From assembly GCA_937873495.1 (NCBI GenBank), contig CALMXZ010000002.1:1-64000 (forward strand): DNA of 64,000 nt, in the 5' to 3' direction. Positions 41,615-49,571 of the stretch are shown here, in pieces. This stretch comes from an uncultured Trueperaceae bacterium (GTDB lineage Bacteria; Deinococcota; Deinococci; Deinococcales; Trueperaceae). How positions within the stretch are numbered: position 1 is the stretch's first letter; each line of letters opens with the position of its first letter. Below the pieces are notes generated by a model that did not search any database, was not told the DNA's origin, and was given only the letters and a program-made list of their open reading frames with translations. The translations under genes and the position numbers were made by a program.

Positions 41615-42661
41615 TCACAGCTCCTTCACCTTGCGTCGCCGGGCGATCCAGATGAAGACGGGCGCTCCGACGAAGGCCGTGATGATCCCTACGTCGAGTT
41701 CGCTCGGCCTGGCGACCACACGCCCGACCACGTCGGCACCGATGACCAGGCAGGCGCCGGCGAGGGCCGAGAAGGGGATGAGCCAGCGATGGTCGACGCC
41801 TACGAGCAGCCGACAGGCGTGTGGCACCGCGAGGCCGACGAAGCCGATGGGGCCGCAAACGGCCGTGACGGCCCCGCAGAGCGTCACCGCGCCCAGGGAT
41901 GACAACGCCCGCGCCATGGCGACGTTCTCGCCGAGGCCGGTCGCCAGCTCCTCGCCCAGCGCGAGGGAGTTGAGCGGCCGCGCGGCCAGGAGACAGATGC
42001 CGAGGCCCAGCACGATGAACGGCAGGACCAGCAGGATGCGGTCGAAGGTGATGCCGCCAACGCCGCCGATCATCCATGCCCGCACGCCGCCGGCGATGTC
42101 GTTCCTGCCGAGCACCACGGCGTTGATGAAGGAGGCCAGCGCCACCGAGGTGGCGGTGCCGGCGAGAGCGAGCTTCATGGGGGTGGCGCCGCCCGGGCCG
42201 AGCGAACCGATGGCGTAGACGAACAGCGCGGTGAGCGCCGCCCCTACGATGGCGGTCCATACGTACGTGTACGACAACGCGATGTTGAACCAGGCCATGC
42301 CGAGCACGACGGCCAGCGCGGCGCCGGAGTTGACGCCGAGGATGCCGGGGTCGGCGAGCGGGTTGCGGGTGACTCCCTGCATCACGGCACCCGCCACGCC
42401 GAGCGCCGCGCCGGCCACTAGGGCCATGACCGTGCGCGGGATGCGCTTGGCGATGGCCGCCTGCCCGATAGTGGCGGTGGCCCCGCCGAACGCGGCCTGC
42501 ACGTCGCCCCAGCCGACCTGCCTGACGCCGATGGTCACCGAGGCGAAACAGAGGGCCACCAGCGCTACGAGCACGGCGCCGAGCCATGCCGTCCTCAGAC
42601 GTTCGGGGCGCCGGATAGGCGCCCCGAACTCCGGCTTGCTTCCGGTCGTCGTGCTGTTCAA
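41615..42661 (-). CDS. iron-siderophore ABC transporter permease (FecCD family)
   Basis: A 348-residue polytopic permease, the partner of the following one. Landmarks are RIPRTVMALVAGAALGVAGAVMQ followed by GVTRNPLADPGILGVNSGAA, then GPIGFVGLAVPHACRLLVG, and the C-terminal VGIITAFVGAPVFIWIA. The start is TTG, overlapping the stop of the binding-protein gene, so translation is coupled. A short basic N-terminus precedes the first helix. Confidence 0.93.
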   Translation of the reverse strand: MNSTTTGSKPEFGAPIRRPERLRTAWLGAVLVALVALCFASVTIGVRQVGWGDVQAAFGGATATIGQAAIAKRIPRTVMALVAGAALGVAGAVMQGVTRNPLADPGILGVNSGAALAVVLGMAWFNIALSYTYVWTAIVGAALTALFVYAIGSLGPGGATPMKLALAGTATSVALASFINAVVLGRNDIAGGVRAWMIGGVGGITFDRILLVLPFIVLGLGICLLAARPLNSLALGEELATGLGENVAMARALSSLGAVTLCGAVTAVCGPIGFVGLAVPHACRLLVGVDHRWLIPFSALAGACLVIGADVVGRVVARPSELDVGIITAFVGAPVFIWIARRRKVKEL

Positions 42662-43644
42662 TCGAGCTTGTCCACCGCGGCGGCGAGCTTAGCGACGTAA
42701 TCGCGTAGCACCCACGAGATCGACAACGGGGTCGGGTTCGCGGCGGTGCCAAGGGGATCGTTGCCGAGGGTGACGATGGCGCCGCCTGCCACGGCCGGCA
42801 TCTTCGACGTGAGGGGGTCGGCGTTGAGCGCGTCGATGAGCGCCTGGCCGCCGTAGGTCACGACGAGCTGGACGTCGTCGAAGCGGTCGATCTCCTCGGC
42901 GCTGACCTGGCCCGAGAACTTGCCGCTCTCAGAGGCGGTGAGCACGCTCTGCGGCATGCTGAGGCCGAGGTCGAGGAAGAACTTCACGCGCGTGTCGTTG
43001 GCCGTGTAGAAGCGGACGGTGCTGAGGTCCGTCGTGTCGAGGTGGGTGATGAACATGACTTGCTGGCCGTTCAGCTGCGGGAAGTCGGCGAGGGTGGCTT
43101 TGATCTCCGCCTCGATGCTCGCGATGAGCGCGTCGCCCTCGGCGACCATGCCCATGCCGGCGCTGTTGAACCTGATCATGTCGCGCCAGTCGGTCGCCCA
43201 GGCGGCGTTGGGGTACGCCACAACCGGGGCGATCTGGCTCAGCGTGTCGTAGACCTCTTGCGTCAGGCCGGAGTACGCGGCGAGGATCACGTCGGGCTGC
43301 GTCGCGGCGACGGCCTCGAAGTCGATGCCGTCGCCTTCGTCGAAGAGGACGGGCGTGGCCGCGCCGAGCTCGTCGAGGCGCTCCTTGACCCACGGCAGCA
43401 GGCCGTCGCCGTCGTCGTCGCCGAAGTTCGCGGCCGCGAAGCCGACGGGCACGACGCCGAGGGCAAGCGGGACCTCATGGTTGGCCCAGTTGACCGTCGC
43501 CACGCGCTCTGGCTTCTTGGTTATGACGGTGGTCCCAAGGGCGTGCTGGATGGTGATCGGGTAGTCGGGTCCGCTGATCTGGGCATGGGCGGAGACGCAC
43601 ATGAGGAGCACGAGGAGGAACGACAGTCCGCGGAGGACGCGCAT
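42658..43644 (-). CDS. iron-siderophore ABC transporter substrate-binding protein
   Basis: A 328-residue secreted binding protein of the FecB/FepB (TroA-like) class. A signal peptide covers residues 1-22 (ending AHA), with no lipobox cysteine. The mature part has the family strands TTVITKKPERVATVNW, LALGVVPVG, DFEAVAATQPDVILA and the closing FDDVQLVVTYGG. It should bind a ferric siderophore and deliver it to the two FecCD permeases. It is the first gene of the operon, with AGAGG before the ATG and a consensus promoter upstream. Confidence 0.91.
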   Translation of the reverse strand: MRVLRGLSFLLVLLMCVSAHAQISGPDYPITIQHALGTTVITKKPERVATVNWANHEVPLALGVVPVGFAAANFGDDDGDGLLPWVKERLDELGAATPVLFDEGDGIDFEAVAATQPDVILAAYSGLTQEVYDTLSQIAPVVAYPNAAWATDWRDMIRFNSAGMGMVAEGDALIASIEAEIKATLADFPQLNGQQVMFITHLDTTDLSTVRFYTANDTRVKFFLDLGLSMPQSVLTASESGKFSGQVSAEEIDRFDDVQLVVTYGGQALIDALNADPLTSKMPAVAGGAIVTLGNDPLGTAANPTPLSISWVLRDYVAKLAAAVDKLD

Positions 43645-43707
43645 GGGTATGCCTCTTTCTCTGGCTTGGAGCCTATACCCGACCAGTCTAGTCAGGTTTA
43701 CTCGCTC

Positions 43708-43736
43708 AAGCTAACAGCCGGTACCTCGGCTGTCAA
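43708..43736 (-). promoter_or_regulatory. promoter with embedded inverted repeat for the siderophore operon
   Basis: On the minus strand there is a -35 TTGACA (43736-43731), a 17-base spacer and a -10 TAGCTT (43713-43708). The spacer region carries a 7-bp inverted repeat, ACAGCCG / CGGCTGT, separated by six bases (43733-43714), which overlaps the -35 box. A repressor bound there would block the promoter, as expected for iron control. The repeat does not look like a classical Fur or DtxR box. The same repeat could alternatively fold as a weak terminator for the upstream reductase gene. Confidence 0.6.
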
Positions 43737-43765
43737 GCGGCGAGTCGGCGCCGGCCAGACGCGCG

Positions 43766-44593
43766 TCATGCGGGGGAGTAGTGCCAGTAGCCGACGGTGT
43801 GCACTAGTTCCTTCGGCCACGCCATGCCTTGCAGCAGGAGACGGCCCAATGACGCCGTCATGACGGATTCGCCGGCCGCGTAGACGTAGGGGCGCGCCTC
43901 GTTCGCGGCCATGCGTACGGCCGCCAGAGCCAGGTCGCCCGGCACCTCCGAGACGTTCTGGCGGGGGAGCCACTCGACCTCGATGCCGACGGGTCGCGCC
44001 AGGTCTTGCACGTCTTCCTCGCGCGGTACTTCCACCGTCACCCGGCCGCGGGCGTCGAGGGGCAGCGAAGCGAGGATCCCGGCGAAGGCGGGCAAGGCCG
44101 TCTCGTCGCCGACGAGCCAGACGCCGTGGCTTGCCAGCTCGGGCTTGAAGAGCGGGCCCTGGTCGAGCAGTCCGACCCGTTGCCCCGGCTCGGCCGTCTG
44201 CGCCCACGTCGAGAGCGGTCCGCAGCCCGGCTCGCCCGGTTCCCCGTGCACCACGACGTCGACGTCGATCTCCGGGCCGCCGGCACCGGCGCGCCGATGC
44301 TCGCGAACGGTGACGTAGCGCATGCGTGGCCGCTCCTCGTCGGGCTTGGCGAGGTAGTGCGAGTACCAGAGCGGGTCCGGAGCCCCGGTGGGCAGGTCCG
44401 CGCCGTCGTGGCCGGGGCGCGGCATGAACAGCCTGAACCAGTGATCGAAGCCGTGGTGGGGGAGGTCGGCGATGTCGCCCCCGCCGAGCGTCAGCCTGGC
44501 GAAGGACGGGCTGATGCGCTGCCTGCCGAGCACGGTCGTGACGAGTGGGTAGGGGTGCTTCGCTTTGCCGCGCTTCTCTTCGCCTTGGGGCAT
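43766..44593 (-). CDS. siderophore-interacting protein (FAD-dependent ferric reductase)
   Basis: A 275-residue flavoprotein of the SIP/ViuB family, which reduces ferric siderophores in the cytoplasm to release iron. The FAD-binding domain contains RISPSFARLTLGGGDI and the long middle stretch with RMRYVTVREHR. The NAD(P)H-binding half has GVWLVGDETALPAFAGIL, AAGESVMTASLGRLLLQ and the closing GYWHY motif. It lies just upstream of the siderophore importer operon and in the same direction, but with its own promoter and a gap of 121 bases, so the two can be regulated apart. Confidence 0.9.
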   Translation of the reverse strand: MPQGEEKRGKAKHPYPLVTTVLGRQRISPSFARLTLGGGDIADLPHHGFDHWFRLFMPRPGHDGADLPTGAPDPLWYSHYLAKPDEERPRMRYVTVREHRRAGAGGPEIDVDVVVHGEPGEPGCGPLSTWAQTAEPGQRVGLLDQGPLFKPELASHGVWLVGDETALPAFAGILASLPLDARGRVTVEVPREEDVQDLARPVGIEVEWLPRQNVSEVPGDLALAAVRMAANEARPYVYAAGESVMTASLGRLLLQGMAWPKELVHTVGYWHYSPA

Positions 44594-44647
44594 GGCCTGG
44601 TACCCGTCCTATCGGCCACGGCGAGCCATGGCGGATCAATCCATAGG

Positions 44648-44676
44648 ATGTTACTAGGATATGGCGGTCGGTTCAA
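44648..44676 (-). promoter_or_regulatory. putative promoter of the siderophore-interacting protein gene
   Basis: On the minus strand there is TTGAAC (44676-44671), a 17-base spacer and TAACAT (44653-44648). Predicted transcription starts about 45-50 bases before the ATG. The region is A+T-rich and holds repeated ATCCTA-type words (CATATCCTAG, CATCCTATGG), which could be part of an operator. The MFS gene starts about 100 bases away on the other strand. Confidence 0.55.
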
Positions 44677-44774
44677 CGCTCGAGCGCGCGCCCCGTCTCG
44701 AGCGAGCGCGGCGCCCCGGGACCTAGCGAGCCCGAAAGCGGTACATTCTCGGGGTCTGCGAGGCGCGCCGAGGT

Positions 44775-46121
44775 GTGCCCGGGTCGGAGCTGAGCGAGTT
44801 GTCGAGCGACGCCACACCTGAAACCGATGCCCCGCTGCAAGCGGGCGTGCTGCAAGCCAACGCGCTGCGAGCGAACGCGCTGCAAGCCGCGGCGTCGGCG
44901 CCCGATGCGGCGCCGCTGAGCGGCGGCAAGTCGAAGGCGATGGCGGAGGCGGCCGCCGGCACGGTGTTCACCGTGATCGCCGCCATCAGCTTCTCGCACT
45001 TCCTCAACGACGTCATGCAGGCGTTACTGCCGGCCATCTACCCGATGCTCAAGGACGACCACGCTCTCACGTTCACCCAGGTCGGCCTGTTGACGCTCAC
45101 TTTCCAGTTCACCGCCTCGTTGCTCCAGCCGGTGGTCGGCATCGTCGCCGATCGGCGTCCGCTGCCTTACTCGATGGCAGTTGGCATGGGCTCCACGTTG
45201 GCCGGCCTGCTACTGCTGGCCAGGGCGACCAGCTTCCCATTCCTGGTCCTGGCCGCGGCGCTCGTGGGCCTCGGCTCCTCCGTGTTCCACCCTGAGGCGT
45301 CCAGGGTCGCGAGGATGGCAGCAGGCGCTCGGCCTGGCCTGGCGCAGTCGCTGTTCCAGGTAGGAGGGAACTTCGGCTCCGCTCTCGGCCCGCTCCTCGC
45401 CGCCTTCATCGTCCTGCCATTCGGGCAGGGCAGCATCGCCTGGTTCTCGATCGTGGCTGTGTTGGCCATGGTCGTGCTCTTCAGGGTCGGCAAGTGGTAC
45501 GCGAGCCATGTCGGGCTGCTGTACGGCAAGAGTAGGAAAGCAGTCGCCGTGGCGAGCCAGAAACGCATCGTGGTGGCCGTCCTCGTCCTCATCGGCCTGA
45601 CGTTCTCGAAGGCCGTGTACACCTCGAGCCTCAACAGCTACTACACGTTCTTCCTGATCGAGCGCTTCGACGTTTCGATCCGCGACTCGCAGCTCCGGCT
45701 GTTCGTCTACATGGTGGCGGTAGTCATCGGCACCATCGTAGGCGGGCCGCTCGGCGACCGCTTCGGACGGAAGATCGTCCTGTGGGGGAGCGTCCTCGGA
45801 GCCCTGCCGTTCACCATCATGCTGCCGTGGGTGAACCTGACCTGGACGCTCGTCCTGACCGCGCTCATCGGCGTTATCATGGCGTCGGCCTTCCCGGCCA
45901 TCGTCGTGTACGCCCAGGAACTCCTGCCGAGGGGGGTCGGCATGGTCGCGGGGCTGCTGTACGGGCTCTCGTTCGGCGTGGCCGGACTCGCGGCGGCGTT
46001 CCTCGGCGGCTTGGCCGACACGCACGGCATCACGTTCGTATATCGGCTCTGTGGTTGGCTACCGATCGTCGGGCTGCTGGTGGTGTTCCTGCCGGACGCG
46101 AGGCCGGCACGGGAGACGTAG
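44775..46121 (+). CDS. MFS transporter, fosmidomycin-resistance (Fsr)-like
   Basis: A 448-residue major facilitator with 12 membrane helices. The first helix region, SFSHFLNDVMQALLPAIYPMLK, closely follows the pattern of Fsr-type exporters. The loop GGPLGDRFGRKIVLWGS is the MFS signature between helices 8 and 9. The first 55 residues are polar and contain four near-identical five-residue repeats (LQAGV-type). The start is GTG; a start at 44940 would drop that tail. A -10-like TACATT is at 44742-44747. Lying beside siderophore uptake genes, it may export a siderophore or a drug. Confidence 0.83.
   Translation: MPGSELSELSSDATPETDAPLQAGVLQANALRANALQAAASAPDAAPLSGGKSKAMAEAAAGTVFTVIAAISFSHFLNDVMQALLPAIYPMLKDDHALTFTQVGLLTLTFQFTASLLQPVVGIVADRRPLPYSMAVGMGSTLAGLLLLARATSFPFLVLAAALVGLGSSVFHPEASRVARMAAGARPGLAQSLFQVGGNFGSALGPLLAAFIVLPFGQGSIAWFSIVAVLAMVVLFRVGKWYASHVGLLYGKSRKAVAVASQKRIVVAVLVLIGLTFSKAVYTSSLNSYYTFFLIERFDVSIRDSQLRLFVYMVAVVIGTIVGGPLGDRFGRKIVLWGSVLGALPFTIMLPWVNLTWTLVLTALIGVIMASAFPAIVVYAQELLPRGVGMVAGLLYGLSFGVAGLAAAFLGGLADTHGITFVYRLCGWLPIVGLLVVFLPDARPARET
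44835..44894 (+). repeat. four tandem 15-bp repeats in the MFS gene
   Basis: Four consecutive 15-base units starting CTGCAAGC or CTGCGAGC encode LQAGV, LQANA, LRANA and LQAAA. They sit in the nonconserved N-terminal tail of the transporter and probably arose by slippage. Such a repeat could vary in copy number between strains. Confidence 0.7.
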
Positions 46122-46187
46122 CGGACCACGTCCGCGCCCGTGCGCTCAGCGCGCTGGACCGCGGCGTGAGCGTCCCTCGCCGGCGGA

Positions 46188-46571
46188 TCAGCGTTTCTTG
46201 AACAGGACCTCCGCGAGCATGGCGGCGAAGCCGAGGCTTGCCAGCCACGCCAGGCCGCCGAACACGGCGAACCAGGTCGTGCCGAGCAGGAACCCGAACC
46301 CGAGCACCATGCCGAGCATCCCGGTCGTCGCGACGACGACCTGGACGAGCGCCAAGCGCGGCCGCCTGAAAGGCACGCCCCGGAAACGCGGGACCGCGTG
46401 GTACGCGACGCCGTAGATCATCGAGGTCACGAAGCCTAGCAGGTTCAGGTGCGCGTGCGCCGGGCGCCAGTAGTAGGGCAGGAGGCCGACCCCGACCGCC
46501 AGGCCCAGGCTGTTGGCGACCACGAACGACACCAGCGAGACGGCCAGGGCGACCCTGGTGGCTGCGATCAT
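46188..46571 (-). CDS. small membrane protein related to heme-copper oxidase subunit I
   Basis: A 127-residue protein with about four membrane helices. The segment RPAHAHLNLLGFVTSMIYGVAYHAVPRF resembles one helix pair of the cbb3/NorB-type oxidase subunit I and carries four histidines that could bind heme. Proteins of this short type are often encoded near nitrosative-stress genes. It sits 4 bases downstream of a cupin and ScdA_N gene pair in one apparent operon. Haem binding and function are inferred, not shown. Confidence 0.65.
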   Translation of the reverse strand: MIAATRVALAVSLVSFVVANSLGLAVGVGLLPYYWRPAHAHLNLLGFVTSMIYGVAYHAVPRFRGVPFRRPRLALVQVVVATTGMLGMVLGFGFLLGTTWFAVFGGLAWLASLGFAAMLAEVLFKKR

Positions 46572-46575
46572 GGGG

Positions 46576-46890
46576 CTACGGCCTCGGCGTGATGATGCCC
46601 AGGACCAGGAACCGCCCCGCGCCGGCGCGCGCGCCATGCTCCTCGTCTGGGGCGCAGGCCAGCAGCGTCCCCGCGCGGGCGGCTACTCGAACCTCGCCGG
46701 CCCACAGCTCGCCTTCCCCCTCGACGACGACGAGGCTCACGCGCGGTTCGCCACGCCCACGCACCTGCTGTCCGTCCTGCAACGAGAAGAGGACGAGGCG
46801 CGCCTCCGGCGCATCCGACACGACGCGCGCGTCGCGCCGTTCGCCGTAACGCGCTAGCGACGGCAGGTCGAAGGCCTCCGCTAGGCTCAT
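46576..46890 (-). CDS. cupin-domain protein
   Basis: A 104-residue single-domain cupin. The beta-barrel signature is visible as RVSLVVVEGEGELWAGEVRVAARAGTLLACAPDEEHG, where the histidine near the end of motif 1-2 could bind a metal. The usual first-motif histidines (HxH) are not present, so catalysis is doubtful and a binding or regulatory role is more likely. ATG overlaps the stop of the ScdA_N gene (ATGA). Next in the operon is the oxidase-like membrane protein. Confidence 0.75.
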   Translation of the reverse strand: MSLAEAFDLPSLARYGERRDARVVSDAPEARLVLFSLQDGQQVRGRGEPRVSLVVVEGEGELWAGEVRVAARAGTLLACAPDEEHGARAGAGRFLVLGIITPRP

Positions 46891-47099
46891 GCGCCCCCGT
46901 CTTCCAGCTTCTGGAGCCGGCCCAGGACGGACGCGAGGTCCAAGCCGGCGTCGCCGCAGGCCTCCTGGAGGCTGAGACCACCGCCGCAGCACGTGTCCAG
47001 CCCGAGGTCGCTCAGGAGCCCCGAGGCTTCCGGGAGGACTTGCAGGACTTCGTTCACCGTTGTGGACGGACCGATGGCGTCGGTGGTAGCGATACTCAT
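46887..47099 (-). CDS. ScdA_N (DUF542)-domain protein
   Basis: A 70-residue protein that is just the N-terminal domain of ScdA/RIC iron-sulfur repair proteins: STTVNEVLQVLPEASGLLSDLG and then the conserved Cys-Cys pair in LDTCCGGGLSLQEAC. Full ScdA/RIC proteins add a hemerythrin domain with a di-iron site, which is missing here. The pair of cysteines suggests redox or NO sensing or protein contact. It heads a three-gene unit with a cupin and an oxidase-like membrane protein. A -10-like GAGACT is 6 bases before the ATG. Confidence 0.82.
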   Translation of the reverse strand: MSIATTDAIGPSTTVNEVLQVLPEASGLLSDLGLDTCCGGGLSLQEACGDAGLDLASVLGRLQKLEDGGA

Positions 47100-47157
47100 G
47101 ACCGAAGTCTCGCCAGGCCCCGCGCGCCGGGGCCATGACCTGGGTAGCGTTGCTAGG

Positions 47158-47586
47158 TCAGCGCGTGCGCGTGAACGTGACGTTGGCCACCGGCACGACA
47201 CCCGCGATGGAGACAGTGCCGACGAGTCGTTCACCCGCGAAGCTGCCGTCGAAGGCCAGGACGTTGGAGCCGCTGCGAAGCTCGAGATGATCGTCCAGAC
47301 CGATCCGGCCGGTCAGGTCGACGATGCTGCCCGTCTGCAAACGGAAGATCCCTGTGTCGTACTGCAACGTGGCCCCGGCGGTCACGTCCTGCAGGCGCTG
47401 GCTGAACGTCAGCGCGAGGTCCACCGGCAGGCGGATAGTGGCGCCGGCCACTTGCACCTCGACCTGGAAGCGCGCGGACCATGTCTGGCCGTCGATGTTC
47501 CTGAGGAACGGTACCGCCGGGATGCAGGCGGCGAGGGTTGCGACTAGCAGAACGCCAGTGAGTATCAGGGTGCGCGAGCGGTTCAT
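47158..47586 (-). CDS. small lipoprotein of unknown function
   Basis: A 142-residue predicted lipoprotein. The signal peptide (1-20) ends with the lipobox TLAAC. The mature part is beta-rich with alternating hydrophobic residues (VEVQVAGATIRLPVDLALTF, LTGRIGLDDHLELRSGSNVLAFDGSF split), like a lipocalin-like or repeat beta-barrel. No family is recognised. GGGAAAGGACGG precedes the ATG. It stands alone between the ScdA_N operon and the divergent cupin gene. Confidence 0.65.
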   Translation of the reverse strand: MNRSRTLILTGVLLVATLAACIPAVPFLRNIDGQTWSARFQVEVQVAGATIRLPVDLALTFSQRLQDVTAGATLQYDTGIFRLQTGSIVDLTGRIGLDDHLELRSGSNVLAFDGSFAGERLVGTVSIAGVVPVANVTFTRTR

Positions 47587-47772
47587 GGTGGGGCCGTCCT
47601 TTCCCTGCCGAAGTTGGCGCCGGGCCTTCCGGCTTGCCTACCCCGCCCAGATTACCCGGCTGGAGGTACCTTTCGAGGCGGCGACGAACACGCTGCGCTG
47701 CAGCTGCCCTCACGGGAGCCGACGCTGACGCAGGTCATGGCGCTTGGCGACGCTCTGCCGGTAGCTTCGCGC

Positions 47773-48165
47773 ATGAGCGAGCGACCTGCCACGCCACAGA
47801 CCCGCTTCATGCCGCAGTACGACGATATCGCCAAGTTCAGGGACGAGGCCTTCACGCCCAACCTGGTTGGGCGCGGAGCCCACTTGCAGGCGATGGTGGT
47901 CTGTTTCGAGCCCGGCCAGTTCATCCCCGTGCACGCGCCGAGGCTCGACATCGCCCTGATCGTCCTGGAAGGGGAGGGTGAGCTGGCGCTGGATGGCGGC
48001 ACCGTGCGCCTCGCGCCAGACGCCGTCGCCTTCATCCCGGCGGGAGGGACGCGGGGCATCAGGGCCGAGACCCGCCTCAAGGCTTTCCAGGTCGTCAGCC
48101 CGGTGCCTACACCCGCCGATCACGAGGGGGTAGCCGCCGGGCTAGCGCGCGGGACCTGGCGCTAA
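47773..48165 (+). CDS. cupin-domain protein
   Basis: A 130-residue single-domain cupin with MVVCFEPGQFIPVHAPRLDIALIVLEGEGELALDGG as the barrel core and VRLAPDAVAFIPAGGTRGIRAE as the second motif. One motif-1 histidine (PVHAP) remains. The second motif lacks its usual histidine. A -10-like TAGCTT ends 5 bases before the ATG, so the mRNA may be leaderless. Its stop codon overlaps the stop of the convergent fusion gene (CTAA read both ways). Role unknown. Confidence 0.72.
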   Translation: MSERPATPQTRFMPQYDDIAKFRDEAFTPNLVGRGAHLQAMVVCFEPGQFIPVHAPRLDIALIVLEGEGELALDGGTVRLAPDAVAFIPAGGTRGIRAETRLKAFQVVSPVPTPADHEGVAAGLARGTWR

Positions 48166-49487
48166 GTGGGCTTGACGCCGCCGAACGCCGCGAAGCCGGT
48201 GTTGACGTGCAGCACGTCCACCGCCAGCCCATGGCGGCGAAGCAGGTCGAGCTGGTACGTGAGCGGGCGCGGGGTGTCCTCGCGGGCGATGTAGGCGAAC
48301 ACGCCGTCGCGGTACGCGGCGTCGCGAAGGTCTGCCAGGTAGTCGCCGTAGCGCTCCCACGTCAACGCCTGCACGGCGGGGAGGTTCGCCTCGACCAGGT
48401 CGAACACCCAGAGCGAGCCGCCCGGCGCAAGGCTGGTGGCGAGCCTGCCGATCACGGCGTCCCAGTCGGCGTCGTCGCGCAGATGGTGCAGGACTGCGGC
48501 GGCGATGATCACGTCGAAGCTCTGCGGCGCCAACTCGATGTCCCTCACGTCACCCCGGAGCGTTCTGACGCTGCCAGCGGAGGCGGCAGCCACACGCTCC
48601 CGGGCCCTGGCCAGCATGGGCTCGCTCAGGTCTATCAGCGTGACGTCGAGGCCGGGCAGCTCCTGCAAGGTACGCAGCGTGAAGTTGCCCCCGCCGCAAC
48701 CTACGTCCAGCAACCGCCTGGCGCCGGGCGTGACGCGCGCGGCCGCCTCGGCGACGAGGCCGAGTGCCAACGCCGCGTCGACGGTCGCGGTCTGGCCCGT
48801 CTCCAGGTTGGAGAAGCGCTCCACGTCGGCGTCGAACCGCCGGCGGATGTCGTCGACGGAGGACTTGTCGGTGAACGAGCGGGCCGGTGCATCGCGCTCC
48901 ACCGGCTGGCGCCCCGCGCCAACGTCACCACGCAAGTCGTACCGCAGCTCGACGAAGCCCGGACCGAACCGCTTGACCTCGGTGAGGCGCATGGCAGGTC
49001 CCGTGAGGCGCCGCGGGAAGAGCGGCTTGCCCCGCCCGAGGGTCACCGGGGCCACTTGGACGATGATCTCGTCCAGTAGACCGGCGTCGTGGAACTGGCC
49101 GGCGAGGTCGCCGCCGCCCACCACCCAGACGTTCTTGGCGCCGGCCGCCGCCCGCATCTGCTTGTGCGCTTGCCTAACGTCGCCTGTGACGAACCGGATG
49201 TTCGCGCCGGCTACGCTCGGGAGCGTCCGGTGAGTGAAGACCCAGGTCGGCTGCGAGTACGGCCAGGCGACCCCCAGCTCGGCCGTCACCTCTGCCGTCA
49301 CCTCTGCGGAGTGTTCCAGGAGCCATTCGTAGGTCGCTGAGCCCATGGCGAGCGCCCCGACGCGGGAGATGAAGTCCGGGTAGCTGCTCGCGCCGGTGTC
49401 GCCAAGGCTCGTCAGCCACTCGAGGGAGTCGTCCTCGGTGGCGATGAAGCCGTCGAGGCTGGTTGCCGTGTAGTACTGAGTCTTCAT
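48162..49487 (-). CDS. fusion of RibD_C/dihydrofolate reductase-like and SAM methyltransferase domains
   Basis: A 441-residue two-domain protein in one uninterrupted frame. Residues 1-185 are a RibD_C-type reductase (TQYYTATSLDGFIA, MGSATYEWLL, VVGGGDLAGQFHDAGLLDEI, GRGKPLFPRR). A polar linker of about 20 residues leads to a class I methyltransferase at about 210-440: RRLLDVGCGGGNFTLRTL, then VTLIDLSEPML, GDVRDIEL and VIIAAAVLHHL. The substrate of either half is unknown. GTGAGGAC precedes the ATG. The formamidase gene is divergent. A sequencing frameshift cannot explain the joining, as linker codon use is normal. Confidence 0.84.
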   Translation of the reverse strand: MKTQYYTATSLDGFIATEDDSLEWLTSLGDTGASSYPDFISRVGALAMGSATYEWLLEHSAEVTAEVTAELGVAWPYSQPTWVFTHRTLPSVAGANIRFVTGDVRQAHKQMRAAAGAKNVWVVGGGDLAGQFHDAGLLDEIIVQVAPVTLGRGKPLFPRRLTGPAMRLTEVKRFGPGFVELRYDLRGDVGAGRQPVERDAPARSFTDKSSVDDIRRRFDADVERFSNLETGQTATVDAALALGLVAEAAARVTPGARRLLDVGCGGGNFTLRTLQELPGLDVTLIDLSEPMLARARERVAAASAGSVRTLRGDVRDIELAPQSFDVIIAAAVLHHLRDDADWDAVIGRLATSLAPGGSLWVFDLVEANLPAVQALTWERYGDYLADLRDAAYRDGVFAYIAREDTPRPLTYQLDLLRRHGLAVDVLHVNTGFAAFGGVKPT

Positions 49488-49571
49488 CAGGCGTCCTCAC
49501 CTAAGCCGTGCGCCGCTTCCGGGCCGGCGCACTCGGAACGATACCCGGTCGGTTGGTGCGATGATTCGGCC

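Noticed and set aside
41604-42752. 382-codon open frame overlapping the first FecCD permease in another minus-strand frame
   Set aside because: The product is Arg/His-rich and not membrane-like. The frame at 41615-42661 encodes the permease.
43645-43680. GGGTAT / ATACCC inverted repeat at the start of the siderophore binding-protein gene leader
   Set aside because: Arms are only six bases with 24 bases between them; such pairs are expected by chance.
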